64,000 bases of DNA from Chloroflexi bacterium UBA4736 (GTDB taxonomy: Bacteria > Chloroflexota > Dormibacteria > Dormibacterales > Dormibacteraceae). A program made the translations under genes and the position numbers. The stretch is from positions 128,542 through 192,541 of the forward strand of contig DHIW01000104.1 in the NCBI GenBank assembly GCA_002404015.1. Direction: 5' to 3'. Each line of letters starts with the position of its first letter. Within the stretch, counting starts at the first letter, position 1. Shown one piece after another: positions 22,092 through 30,827 of the stretch. Under the pieces are notes generated by a model. It was given only the letters and a program-made list of their open reading frames with translations. It was not told the DNA's origin and did not search any database.

Positions 22092-23296
22092 GGCTCGCGG
22101 AGGCGCTCAATGAGGCGCTGGGCGAACTCCCCGAAGACGTCGTAGTGGGCCACCGGGCGGCGCTTCTCGGGCTGGATCCATTCCGGCCGCAGCCCGTACC
22201 GGCGGCCCCAGTCGGCCAGCTGGGCGCGCAGCCCGATGACGTGCAGAAAGGGCTTGTCCATGCGAAACCCCCGGGGCGAGCGCGTGCCGTCATAGGAGTC
22301 GAAGTTCCGGTGGACGGCAATCCCGCCGGCCTCCGCCCAGGCGATCGCCTCCCGGACCTGGCGGCGTTCGAAGTAGCGCTCGCGAGGGCCGTAGAGGGTG
22401 GCCAGCTCGAGCCCCAGGCGAGCCAGCTCCACCCGCAGCTCGGGCGGCTCGACCACCTCGACGGCAGCCCCGAAGGAGGCCAGAAAGGCTGCGGCCGCCT
22501 CTCGCGCCGGGAAGCCCAGGCGGACACTCGCCGAGTCGCCCGCGTCAGTCACGCGGTCGCCCGCCACACGCAGCAGCAGCGCCCGCCCCGCGCCCTCGGC
22601 CCGCAGCCTGACATGGTAGTCGCTGCGTCCCGATCCCCAGTCCGCGGTCTGGTCGCGCCAGGCCCGGGCCAGGTCGAACCCGGGAGGCCGGCGCGCCGCT
22701 TCCCCCAGCGCCTCCGCCGAAACGACCCGCGAAAGCCGGAAGACGCGCTGCTGCCCGTCCACCAGCCCCAGCAGGTACCAGGTGCCCGCCTTGAGGACGA
22801 GGCCCAGCGGGTCCACGAGACGGACGACCAGGTCGGCCTCAGCCCGCCGGTAGGCCAGCCGGAGCCGGCGGTCGGCGAAGACGGCGTCCTGGACCGCCCG
22901 CAGATGGATCGGCGCGACGGCGCGGCGGCCCCAGCCCTCGGAATCCACGAGCAGGCGCTCGCGCATGCGCGCCACCCGCCGGCCGGGCTCGCCGGGCAGC
23001 GCGGCGGCGACCTTGCCCAGGGCGCTCTCCAGCGCCGGCCCCGGCGCCGCCGTAAGCAGCGACTCCACCTCGGGCTCGGTCAGGCCGGTCAGGTCCGTGC
23101 GCCAGCCCTCCATCAGCTCGATGCCGCCGCCGGCTCCCGGCTCCGCCCGGATCGGCACCCCGGCCACCCCCAGGGCGTCCACGTCGCGGTAGATGGTCCG
23201 CCGCGACACCTCCAGGCGGCCGGCCAGGTTGGATGCGCTCAGGCGGCCGTGGGCCTGGAGCAGCAGGAGCAGAGAGAGGAGGCGATCAGCGCGCAT
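22088..23296 (-). CDS. WYL-domain transcriptional regulator (DeoR/HTH_11 type)
   Basis: 402 residues from the ATG of MRADRLLSLLLLLQAHGR, the normal beginning of this family; a TTG three codons earlier would run into the operator. Order: winged HTH (about 1-60, LEVSRRTIYRDVDALGVAGV), WYL ligand-binding domain (about 130-220, GTWYLLGLVDGQQRVFRLSR), WCX-like region, then about 75 extra residues (AGGIAVHRNFDSYDGT, FRMDKPFLHVIGLRAQL) beyond the usual end. Divergent from an AlkA-like glycosylase with a palindrome between, so probably autoregulating and controlling the repair gene. WYL domains bind nucleic acids or nucleotides in several regulators. Confidence 0.9.
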   Translation of the reverse strand: MRADRLLSLLLLLQAHGRLSASNLAGRLEVSRRTIYRDVDALGVAGVPIRAEPGAGGGIELMEGWRTDLTGLTEPEVESLLTAAPGPALESALGKVAAALPGEPGRRVARMRERLLVDSEGWGRRAVAPIHLRAVQDAVFADRRLRLAYRRAEADLVVRLVDPLGLVLKAGTWYLLGLVDGQQRVFRLSRVVSAEALGEAARRPPGFDLARAWRDQTADWGSGRSDYHVRLRAEGAGRALLLRVAGDRVTDAGDSASVRLGFPAREAAAAFLASFGAAVEVVEPPELRVELARLGLELATLYGPRERYFERRQVREAIAWAEAGGIAVHRNFDSYDGTRSPRGFRMDKPFLHVIGLRAQLADWGRRYGLRPEWIQPEKRRPVAHYDVFGEFAQRLIERLREP

Positions 23297-23301
23297 CCTT
23301 C

Positions 23302-23330
23302 CCAATGTTGACAGAAGGTGTCAACATTGG
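23302..23330. promoter_or_regulatory. Perfect 12-bp-arm operator CCAATGTTGACA-N5-TGTCAACATTGG
   Basis: Inverted repeat exact over 12 bases per arm, five-base spacer, in the divergent gap between WYL regulator and glycosylase: 5 bases upstream of the regulator ATG and 18 before the glycosylase ATG. TTGACA inside the left arm could also serve as a -35 box. Most likely the binding site of the WYL regulator. Confidence 0.8.
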
Positions 23331-23348
23331 CCGGGCAGATTCCACGAC

Positions 23349-24242
23349 ATGAAAACCTTCCAGATCCAGCCCGTCGGTCCCTACTCGCTCGAAGAGAGCG
23401 CCCAGTTCATCGGCGGCTGGGTGCGTCCCTCGGAGAACGGTTCGTCCGCCGCTGGTCATCTCCACCTGGCCTTCCTGACCGACGCGGACTGGAAGCCGGT
23501 CGGCGTCTGCCTGACCCAGGATGCCGCGGGCACCGTCCACGGCGAGGTGTTCGGGGCGGCGGAGGTCGAGGCCGTGCGCCACCAGGTCGCCCGCACCCTG
23601 AGCCTGGACGTCGACGGCAGGGCCTGGCCCGCCCTGGCCGAGCGGGACCCGGTCGTGGCCGTGCTGCAGCGGATGTTCCCGGGTTTCCGGCCGGTCAACT
23701 GGTCGGACGCCTACGAGGCAGCGGCCTGGTGCATCGTCTCCTCGCGCATCAACATGCGCCAGGCGCAGGGCGTGAAGGACCGGCTCTGCCGGGAGCTCGG
23801 TCACGAGCTCTCGATCCATGGGCACGCCATGTGGACCTTCCCCGCCCCGGAGAGGCTGGCCCGGCTGGAATCGTTCCCCGGCCTGTTCGGCCGAAAGGTC
23901 GAGTATCTGACCGGCCTGGCTCGGGCCGCGCTGGCCGGCACCCTGGATACCGACAGCCTGCGCGCTCTGCCGGCCGACCAGTCGCTGGCCGCGCTTCGCC
24001 GTCTGGCGGGCATCGGCGAGTTCGGCTCCCAGCTGGTGAGGCTGCGCGCCCTGAGCGCGGTCGACGAGCTGCCGACGGCGGAGCCCCGAATGGAAGCGGC
24101 GGTCCGCAGCGCCTACGGGCTGCAGACCGAGCTGCGCGATGTGGCGGGCGATTGGAGCCCGTACACGATGTGGGTCTGCGTCTGCCTCCGGCGGGCCGCC
24201 GGCGGCGCGGCCGGCATGGTGCACTCCCGGGCGTCCGGCTAG
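23349..24242 (+). CDS. AlkA-like DNA-3-methyladenine glycosylase homologue
   Basis: 297 residues. The C-terminal two thirds follow the HhH-GPD fold: PVVAVLQRMFPGFRPV, DAYEAAAWCIVSSRINMRQA, and the helix-hairpin-helix LRRLAGIGEFGSQLVRLRAL (about 217-234). AlkA has its catalytic Asp within D-x-F-P-x-x-D; here the equivalent stretch is DELPTAEPRM, placing Glu245 at that position. Either Glu works as the base, or activity differs. N-terminal ~85 residues match the AlkA N-domain only loosely. It probably removes alkylated bases from DNA. Divergent from its likely WYL regulator over a shared operator. Confidence 0.85.
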   Translation: MKTFQIQPVGPYSLEESAQFIGGWVRPSENGSSAAGHLHLAFLTDADWKPVGVCLTQDAAGTVHGEVFGAAEVEAVRHQVARTLSLDVDGRAWPALAERDPVVAVLQRMFPGFRPVNWSDAYEAAAWCIVSSRINMRQAQGVKDRLCRELGHELSIHGHAMWTFPAPERLARLESFPGLFGRKVEYLTGLARAALAGTLDTDSLRALPADQSLAALRRLAGIGEFGSQLVRLRALSAVDELPTAEPRMEAAVRSAYGLQTELRDVAGDWSPYTMWVCVCLRRAAGGAAGMVHSRASG

Positions 24243-24245
24243 GGG

Positions 24246-24294
24246 TTCGGCCGGAAAACCGGCCGAGGCTCCGACTGGGCTTTTCGGCCGGACC
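24246..24294. terminator. Hairpin terminator between convergent glycosylase and helicase genes
   Basis: Contains CGGCCGG-AAAA-CCGGCCG and a wider imperfect repeat (AGGGGTTCGGCCGGAAAA against TTTTCGGCCGGACCCCT). It fills the 53-base gap between the two stops, so it could act in both directions. No long T-run. Confidence 0.5.
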
Positions 24295-24295
24295 C

Positions 24296-27247
24296 CTAGC
24301 GGCGGCTGGGACAGATCGGCCGGTAGCTGCACAGAAAGCAGGGCCGGTCGGCGTGCTCCGGCCGCAGTTCGAAGTCGCCGGCCCCGATCCGGCGGGCGAT
24401 CTCACCGAGCAGCGCCTCGGCCGCCTCCGGGTCCGGCGCGACCTCGATCGCCTCCGCCTCCCGGAGGTCGAACAGGAAGAGCCGAGGATCTGGGTCGGCG
24501 CCGGGCAACAGGCCGGCGCGGGCGGCCAGGCCGTACAGCCGGAGCTGCGTGGAGTAGGCCTCGAGCAGGCGGCGGTCGAGGCGGGCATTGGTCTTGTAGT
24601 CGACGAGCGCGGTGCGGCCCTCGTAGCTGCAGACCCTGTCGACGACCCCCTTGAGCCGGGTCTGGCCCAGCCTGAGGTTGAACTCGACCTCGGCGCCCAG
24701 CGTGGGGGCAGACGCCAGCGGACGCGCCAGGTAGCCGGCCAGCATCTCCCGGCCCGCATCCGGGCCATCGTAGAGGCCGAGCAGGTCGCCGCCCGAGGTG
24801 TGCCAGGCGGCCAGGGCACGGTGGACCGCCGCGCCCAGGTCCGCGGCGCCGGTCCCCCGGGCCTGCCGGGGCAGCAGCTCGTCGGGCGGCGCCGGGACGC
24901 GCCAGACCTCGGCGAAGCGGTAGCGGACAGGGCAGACCTCGAACTGGTGCAGCTGCGAGAAGCTGAGGCGCAGCTCGCCCGGCGCCTCCGGCGGTCGTGC
25001 CGGGCCGGTCGCCTGGATGCGTTCCAGCCGGGCCAGCACCTCCTCCACCGCCCCGGCGTCGACCGGGGTGGGGGCTGCCGGGGGTTCCAGCTCGGGCAGC
25101 TCCGGCTGCTCGGCCTGGATCACGGCCGCGGCCTCGGGGTGGGCCAGCGCCCAGCCCAGGATCTCTCCGAAGTGGTCGTCGTCCTCCGGGCTGACGTCCT
25201 CGGCCGAGGCCTCGTCCCGCGTCGCGCTCACGTACAGGGCGTCCTGGGCCCGGGTCAGCGCCACGTACACCGCCCGCCGGCGCTCCTGGCGCGCCAGCGC
25301 GAGCGCCGCCGCGCCCGGCAGGTTCTCGCGGAAGCGGGGATGCCGGTCGCCGCGCCACCACTTCATGACGAAGCCGAAGCCGTCCGGGTCGAAGAACAGG
25401 CGCTCCGTGTCGCGCGGGTTGGGCGGCCGCACGTTGACCAGGAACACGACCGGGAACTGCAGCCCTTTGGCGCCGTGGATCGTGAGCAGCCGGACGGCAT
25501 CCGCCGCCTCCACCTCGGCTTCACCGATGGGGATGGTCGCTTCCATGATGTGGTCCAGGTGGGAGACGAAGTCCACCATGCCGGCCAGCGCCGCGTCGCG
25601 CTCGAAGCGGCTGGCCATCCGGAAGACCTTGCGCAGGTTCATCACCGCCCGCGGGCCTTCCCGGGCCGCCCGCAGCTGGCAGTGGCGCAGGTAGCCCGTC
25701 TCCTCCAGCAGCCGGTTGAGCACGTCGGCCACGGTCAGGGCGTCGCGGGCCTCGCCCAACCGGTCGGCCACCGCCAGCACGGCCGCCGCCCGGTGGGCCG
25801 TCTCGGGGTCGAGGTCCTCGGCCGCGCCCTGGTCGAAGCAGTCGCGCAGCCGCATCCCGCGGCGGTCCAGGCGGCGGCAGGCCAGCCGGTACATCGCCGC
25901 ATCGTCCACCCGCACGACGGGACCCTGGAGCACCCGGACGAGGGCGCCGTCGTCCATGGGGTCGGCGGTGAGACGCAGCAGCGCCACCACATCCTTCACC
26001 TCCTCCCGGTCGAAGAAGCCGGAGCCGCCCGAGGTGACGTAGGGGATGTCGTGCCGGCGCAGCTCCTCCTCGAACTCGCGGGGCAGGTTCTTGACGGAGT
26101 GGGTGAGCAGCGCGATGTCGGAGAACGCCCGCCCGGCCTCGACCAGGCGGCGGACATCGGCGCACACCAGGCGCGCCTCGTGGCGGGCGCTCGAGGCCAT
26201 CACCACCGCGGTGCAGGCGCCGTTCGAGCCCCGCGAGGCCAGCAGCTCGGGCTCTTCCGCGAACAGGGCGTCGCGCCGGATGAAGGCGGTGGCCAGGTCC
26301 AGGATCTCCTGGTAGGAGCGACGGTTGACCGTGAGCGGCAGCCGGTAGCCCGGGAAGCGGCTCCGGATGTTCTCGATCTCGGCGTCGCGCCAGCCGTAGA
26401 TCGACTGCTTGGCGTCGCCGACCACCGCGACGTTGGCGAACCCCTCGGCGCCCAGGAGCTGGATCAGCTCCAGCTGGATCCGGTTGGTGTCCTGGAACTC
26501 GTCCACGACGAGATAGCGGAAGCGCCGGCGGCAGCGCTCCTGGAACTCGGGCACCCGCTTGAGCGCCGCGATGGTGGCCAGGATCAGGTCGTCGAAGTCC
26601 ATCCGGCCCTCCTCCCGCAGCCAGGCCTCGTAGGCGGCGTAGATGTTGTGGAGGAGCTCGATGGCCTCCTTCTCGGCTTGCGCCGAGGGCTGACCGGCCA
26701 GGGTCTGGGCCTGGCCCGCGTGCATCCCCAGTGCGCGCTCCTTGAACTCGGCCGGCCCGATCCCGCGGCCCTTGAGCGAGAGCGCGAAGCGGGGGCCGTC
26801 CTTGATCAGGTCGAAGACCTCGGCCGGGTTCAGCGCCTCCAGGCCCTCCATCTCGACGCCGGACTCGGCGCCGCTGCGGAGCTTCGACTGCAGGCGCTCC
26901 ACCAGCAGCCGCTGGTCGATGTCGTCCATCACCCGGATCTCGCGCGGGATGCCGACCAGGTAGGCGTGCTCGCGCAGCAGCCGGGCGCACACGCCGTGGA
27001 AGGTGCCGATCCAGGCCTCCTCCAGGGGGAGTCCGAGCTGGGCGGTGAGCCGATCGCGGAGCTCGGTGGCGGCCGCTTCGGTGAATGTGACGGCCAGGAT
27101 GGCGTCGGCCGGGACCGCCTTTTCGCGGACCAGCCAGCGGAATCGCTCGACCATGGTGAAGGTCTTGCCGGTGCCCGGCCCGGCCGCGATCAGATGGGCA
27201 CCCTCCGGTCCGGCGTGGGCGGCCGCGCGCTGCTCTTCGGTGATCAC
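24296..27247 (-). CDS. UvrD-type helicase with C-terminal Fe-S PD-(D/E)XK nuclease (AdnB/AddA-like subunit)
   Basis: 983 residues. SF1A helicase motifs: AAGPGTGKT (Walker A), TFTEAAATELRDR (Ia), VVDEFQDTN (II), VVGDAKQSIYGWR (III), VRLLTIHGAKGLQFPVVF (V), ALTRAQDALYVS (VI). The C-terminal ~270 residues form a RecB-like nuclease: DLGAAVHRALAAWH, LKGVVDRVC, ALVDYKTN. A Cys in FEVCPVRYRF plus CFLCSYRPICP suggests a four-Cys Fe-S cluster as in AddB. GTG start overlaps the stop of the sister helicase (GTGA). Together they should form a heterodimer resecting DNA double-strand ends for recombination. Confidence 0.92.
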   Translation of the reverse strand: MITEEQRAAAHAGPEGAHLIAAGPGTGKTFTMVERFRWLVREKAVPADAILAVTFTEAAATELRDRLTAQLGLPLEEAWIGTFHGVCARLLREHAYLVGIPREIRVMDDIDQRLLVERLQSKLRSGAESGVEMEGLEALNPAEVFDLIKDGPRFALSLKGRGIGPAEFKERALGMHAGQAQTLAGQPSAQAEKEAIELLHNIYAAYEAWLREEGRMDFDDLILATIAALKRVPEFQERCRRRFRYLVVDEFQDTNRIQLELIQLLGAEGFANVAVVGDAKQSIYGWRDAEIENIRSRFPGYRLPLTVNRRSYQEILDLATAFIRRDALFAEEPELLASRGSNGACTAVVMASSARHEARLVCADVRRLVEAGRAFSDIALLTHSVKNLPREFEEELRRHDIPYVTSGGSGFFDREEVKDVVALLRLTADPMDDGALVRVLQGPVVRVDDAAMYRLACRRLDRRGMRLRDCFDQGAAEDLDPETAHRAAAVLAVADRLGEARDALTVADVLNRLLEETGYLRHCQLRAAREGPRAVMNLRKVFRMASRFERDAALAGMVDFVSHLDHIMEATIPIGEAEVEAADAVRLLTIHGAKGLQFPVVFLVNVRPPNPRDTERLFFDPDGFGFVMKWWRGDRHPRFRENLPGAAALALARQERRRAVYVALTRAQDALYVSATRDEASAEDVSPEDDDHFGEILGWALAHPEAAAVIQAEQPELPELEPPAAPTPVDAGAVEEVLARLERIQATGPARPPEAPGELRLSFSQLHQFEVCPVRYRFAEVWRVPAPPDELLPRQARGTGAADLGAAVHRALAAWHTSGGDLLGLYDGPDAGREMLAGYLARPLASAPTLGAEVEFNLRLGQTRLKGVVDRVCSYEGRTALVDYKTNARLDRRLLEAYSTQLRLYGLAARAGLLPGADPDPRLFLFDLREAEAIEVAPDPEAAEALLGEIARRIGAGDFELRPEHADRPCFLCSYRPICPSRR

Positions 27248-30200
27248 TCGACCGGCTGGCCCCCGAATGGGCAGATGGCCGCGTGCGGGCAGCCGAACCA
27301 GGTCAGGCAGGTGCCCACGGTCTCCCGCGGGGCGGGATCGAAGTCGCCGGCCTTGATGCGGCGGATCGCCACCGCCACTGCGTCCCGGCCGCGGGCGAGG
27401 TCGCCCTCCGTCAGGGGCCGCTGGATCTGGTCGCGGACGCCGGGAGCGGCGCCGCCGACCGGGAAGAGGACCTGCCGGATGGAGCCGTAGACCCAGTCCT
27501 TCGGGTACCAGAGCGACAGGAAGCGGGGGTTGAGGCCGAGCGGCCGCCCCTCCTCGTCCAGGCCCTCCTGGCAGGCCAGGTAGTACAGCGCCAGCTGGAC
27601 GTCGTGGAGCTCGGGCCCGAAGTAGGAGTCGTAGGCCCGCTGCGCCGCGGACCCTCGCCCCGTCTTGTAGTCCACCACCTCACAGGTGCCGTCGCCTGTG
27701 TCGTTGATGCGGTCGATCTTGCCGACCACCTCCGCCCCGTCCACCAGCAGGCGGAAGCGCTGCTCGGTCTTGATGGTGCCCAGCCGGCGGATGACCTGCG
27801 TGCTGGTCGCGAAGCGGATGTAGTTGTCCAGGATGCGGCGCACCTCCTGCTCCTCCGCCCGGCGTTCCAGGACCGCGTCCACCCGGCCCAGGTAGCGCTC
27901 GAGGTGCGTCTCCAGCGCCTTGTCGAGCCACTCCCGCTGGAGCTCGGGGGCCAGCGTGCGCCACTCCGACTCGCGAGTGTGGAAGTCCTCCAGAACCCGG
28001 TGCAGGAAGCTGCCCCGCTCCAGCTCGACCCCTCGAGGCGGGGCCACCAGGCCCGGGTGCTGGTTGTAGAAGTACAGGCGGGGGCACTTCAGGTAGTCGT
28101 TGATGGCCGTCGCGCTGAAGTGGTCCGGGTGGACGCCCTCCGGGCGGTGGCCCACGCCGTAAGGCTCGTAGGGCCGGCCCGAGCAGGGGTCCATCACGAA
28201 CCGCATGTCGACGCCGAGCGCCGTGGCCCGCGCCGCCTCGGGCTCGCCGAGGGAGCCGCGCATCGACGCCAGCAGGGTTTCGGCCTCGGAAACCGTCAGC
28301 AGCTCGGCCGGTTCCAGCCGGGCGGCGGAGCGGCTCAGCTCGCGGCGGGGCGCGTCCGGGGCCGCCAGGTCGATGAACGCCGAGGACCCGGCGGACCGGT
28401 CGTAGTCCTCCGCGTAGCTGAGGTAGAGCCGGCGGCGGGCGCGCGTCATGCCGACGTAGGCCAGCCGGGCCTCCTCGGCCAGGTGGGCCTCGGGGTCGCT
28501 GGGCCAGGAGGGGCGGAACCCGCCCAGGTTGGCTTCCAGCCACTGCTGGTCCTCCTCCTCCAGGACCGGGTGGGGACGGGCGGCCACCGGGAATATGCCC
28601 TGCGCGAAGCCGGCCAGGAAGACGACCTCGAACTCCAGGCCCTTGGACTGGTGGACGGTCAGGATCTGGACGGCGTCGCGGGCCCCGACGGCGGGCTGGG
28701 CCTCGTCCACCGCGCGCGCCACGAACGAGTCCAGCCGAGGGGCGACGTCCGCCAGCAGGGGCGGCGCCCCGTGCAGGCGCCCCCAGACCTCCTCCAGCTC
28801 CGCGAAAGCCTCGAGTGCCGTCCGGAGGTCGGCCAGCGCCTCCTCGCGGTCAGGCCCGTCGAGCGGGAGCTGAAGCAGCCGCGCGAGGGCCCCGGTCTCG
28901 ATCAGGACCAGGTAGGCGAGAGCGGTGACCGGGAGCCCGCGAGCGTCCCTGGCGAGCTTGTAGAAGGCTGTGAGCGCGGTGTGGATGGCCAGCCGATCGG
29001 CCTCTGACAGGTGCTCCAGGTACTCGGGCTCGCGAGCGCCTTCCTCGAGCGGGGGTGGCAGCTCGCCGTTCCAGGGCAGGGGCCAGGGCAGGTGGTACAT
29101 CAGCCGCCTGACCACTCGGTCGAAGGCCCGGCCCTCCTCGATCGCATGGCGGCGAAGGCGGCCGGCGGGCCGCGGGCCGACGCCGGAGAGACCGCTCGAC
29201 AGGAAGCGCTCCAGGGCCTCGGGCTGGTCGGGGCGGTCCAGCGCGTGCAGTGTCGTGAGCAGGAAACGGACGACCTCGTTCCGGGCCATGGCGCCCACGC
29301 CGCGCACCTCGTAGGCCAGGCCCAGTGCGCGTACCGCCTCTTCGAAGGGTGCCGAGAGGGTGGTGGTGCTGCGAAGCAGGATCGCGAAGTCGCGCAGGCG
29401 CAGCTCGGGGTCGTCGAGCATGAGGCGCCGGATCTCGCGGGCGGCGAAGAAGGCCTCGTCCACCCCGTTGGCCTCGCGCACCACCTCGAGACTGGGCGCC
29501 GGCTCGGGGCGATCGCTGGCGAGGTCGCGCCGAGCCCGCATGGGCTGGGTCTCGCGCAGCAGCCGCTCCCCGGCTTCCAGCACGGACGCCGGACAGCGGC
29601 GGCTGACCTCCAGCGCGAGGCTCTCCCCGCCGTACACCCGGGGGAACTCGTCGCCGAGCAGCCTTGGCACGGCGCCGCGGAAGCCGTAGATCGACTGGTC
29701 GGGGTCGCCCGCGACCAGGAGCCGGGGCCGGCTCTCGGCCGGAGCCAGCCGGCGGAGAAGGGCGAACTGGGCCGGGTCCACGTCCTGGAACTCGTCGACA
29801 AGCAAGTAGCGGAAGCGCTCGCGCATCTGCTCCAGCAGGTCGGGAAGGGCGTCCAGCAGCCCGATCGCGTCGGCGATCAGGTCGCGGAAGTCCTTCAGTC
29901 CGCTCGCCTCCAGCCTGGCCTGGTAGGCGGAGTAGACGGCTGCCAGGACACGCAGCCGAGGCGTGCCAGCCGTCTCGGCGCGCAGGGAGAACTCGGCCGG
30001 GTGGACCAGGTTCTGCTTCAGCAGCGCCACGAAGGCCAGGGCGTCCTGGGCGAAGGCGTCCGTGTGGGCGACCCGGCCCAGCTCGCCCAAGGGGGCCCGG
30101 TCCATGTCCGCCAGCACGCCGCGCATGGCCACGAACTCCTGGAACCCGCTCAGAAGGAGGCGTCCGGGGTCGGGCCGGTGATCGCGCAGCAGGCGCGCGC

Positions 30201-30495
30201 AGAAGCTGTGGAAGGTGCTTATCCAGGCCTCGTCGTACGAGTCCTGTAGGCGCTCGTCGAGGCGGCGGCCGATCTCGCCCGCGGCGGCCGTCGAGAAGGT
30301 CAGGACCAGGATGCCGCCGCGCCCGGCGACGCCCTCCTGGACCAGCCGGGCGTACAGCTCCACGAGCGCGTGGGTCTTGCCCGTGCCCGGTCCCGCGAGC
30401 AGTCGGACAGGCCCGTTCAGCTGTTCAGGAGCGATGGTCGGAGGCAATGCGAGGTCCTTGGGTGGGGCGGGCCAGTCGATTATGACGGGCGCCAT
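27244..30495 (-). CDS. UvrD-type helicase with C-terminal Fe-S PD-(D/E)XK nuclease (AdnA/AddB-like subunit)
   Basis: 1083 residues with the same layout as its downstream partner: Walker A AGPGTGKT (34-41), LTFSTAAAGEIGRR, LVDEFQDVD, AGDPDQSIYGFRG, VQILTVHQSKGLEFEVVFLA, GMTRARRRLYLSYAED. The nuclease end carries GSFLHRVLEDFH, VGKIDRIN, EVVDYKTGRG, a Cys in YLKCPRLYF and the triplet CLTWFGCPHAAICP, so it also seems to hold an Fe-S cluster. Unlike AddB, its Walker A is intact, so both subunits can be motors, as in mycobacterial AdnAB. ATG start, divergent from a small gene with almost no gap. Confidence 0.92.
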   Translation of the reverse strand: MAPVIIDWPAPPKDLALPPTIAPEQLNGPVRLLAGPGTGKTHALVELYARLVQEGVAGRGGILVLTFSTAAAGEIGRRLDERLQDSYDEAWISTFHSFCARLLRDHRPDPGRLLLSGFQEFVAMRGVLADMDRAPLGELGRVAHTDAFAQDALAFVALLKQNLVHPAEFSLRAETAGTPRLRVLAAVYSAYQARLEASGLKDFRDLIADAIGLLDALPDLLEQMRERFRYLLVDEFQDVDPAQFALLRRLAPAESRPRLLVAGDPDQSIYGFRGAVPRLLGDEFPRVYGGESLALEVSRRCPASVLEAGERLLRETQPMRARRDLASDRPEPAPSLEVVREANGVDEAFFAAREIRRLMLDDPELRLRDFAILLRSTTTLSAPFEEAVRALGLAYEVRGVGAMARNEVVRFLLTTLHALDRPDQPEALERFLSSGLSGVGPRPAGRLRRHAIEEGRAFDRVVRRLMYHLPWPLPWNGELPPPLEEGAREPEYLEHLSEADRLAIHTALTAFYKLARDARGLPVTALAYLVLIETGALARLLQLPLDGPDREEALADLRTALEAFAELEEVWGRLHGAPPLLADVAPRLDSFVARAVDEAQPAVGARDAVQILTVHQSKGLEFEVVFLAGFAQGIFPVAARPHPVLEEEDQQWLEANLGGFRPSWPSDPEAHLAEEARLAYVGMTRARRRLYLSYAEDYDRSAGSSAFIDLAAPDAPRRELSRSAARLEPAELLTVSEAETLLASMRGSLGEPEAARATALGVDMRFVMDPCSGRPYEPYGVGHRPEGVHPDHFSATAINDYLKCPRLYFYNQHPGLVAPPRGVELERGSFLHRVLEDFHTRESEWRTLAPELQREWLDKALETHLERYLGRVDAVLERRAEEQEVRRILDNYIRFATSTQVIRRLGTIKTEQRFRLLVDGAEVVGKIDRINDTGDGTCEVVDYKTGRGSAAQRAYDSYFGPELHDVQLALYYLACQEGLDEEGRPLGLNPRFLSLWYPKDWVYGSIRQVLFPVGGAAPGVRDQIQRPLTEGDLARGRDAVAVAIRRIKAGDFDPAPRETVGTCLTWFGCPHAAICPFGGQPVE

Positions 30496-30515
30496 TGTTA
30501 TCCTTCCGATCGGCT

Positions 30516-30827
30516 GTGGGAAAGGAACCCGGTAAAGAAGCCGCCGACAAGTCGGTCAACCCCGACCGCCTGCTGCCTGGTGAGGATTCGACCGCCACCG
30601 AGGTCGAGGACACCGCCCACTGGATCGCGGTCTACGCCGAGCTGGTGCTCTTCAAGGAGCGGCTGGTGGACCAGGCCCACCAGGGCATCCTGCAGGTCAC
30701 CGATGACGCCGCCCGCACCGAGATCGCGACGACCGACCTGATTGTGCTCAGCGCCGAGCGCGACCGCCTGGTCCGCCGGCTCGACTTCTGGAAGCAGAGG
30801 CAGAAGCAGCTCAGCTCGCGGGACTAG
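30516..30827 (+). CDS. Uncharacterised small helical protein
   Basis: 103 residues from a GTG (a TTG at 30495 would overlap the helicase start). Highly charged and almost entirely helical (HWIAVYAELVLFKERLVDQA, RDRLVRRLDFWKQRQ), no membrane segment and no motif I recognise. Divergent from the helicase-nuclease operon with only about 20 bases between starts, so expression may be linked. Ends on a CTAG shared with the convergent small gene. Confidence 0.6.
   Translation: MGKEPGKEAADKSVNPDRLLPGEDSTATEVEDTAHWIAVYAELVLFKERLVDQAHQGILQVTDDAARTEIATTDLIVLSAERDRLVRRLDFWKQRQKQLSSRD

Noticed and set aside
23318..27490. 1390-codon plus-strand open frame.
   Set aside because: Antisense/out-of-frame shadow of the glycosylase and helicase genes caused by GC-rich third positions; low-complexity Arg/Gly/Pro product without motifs.
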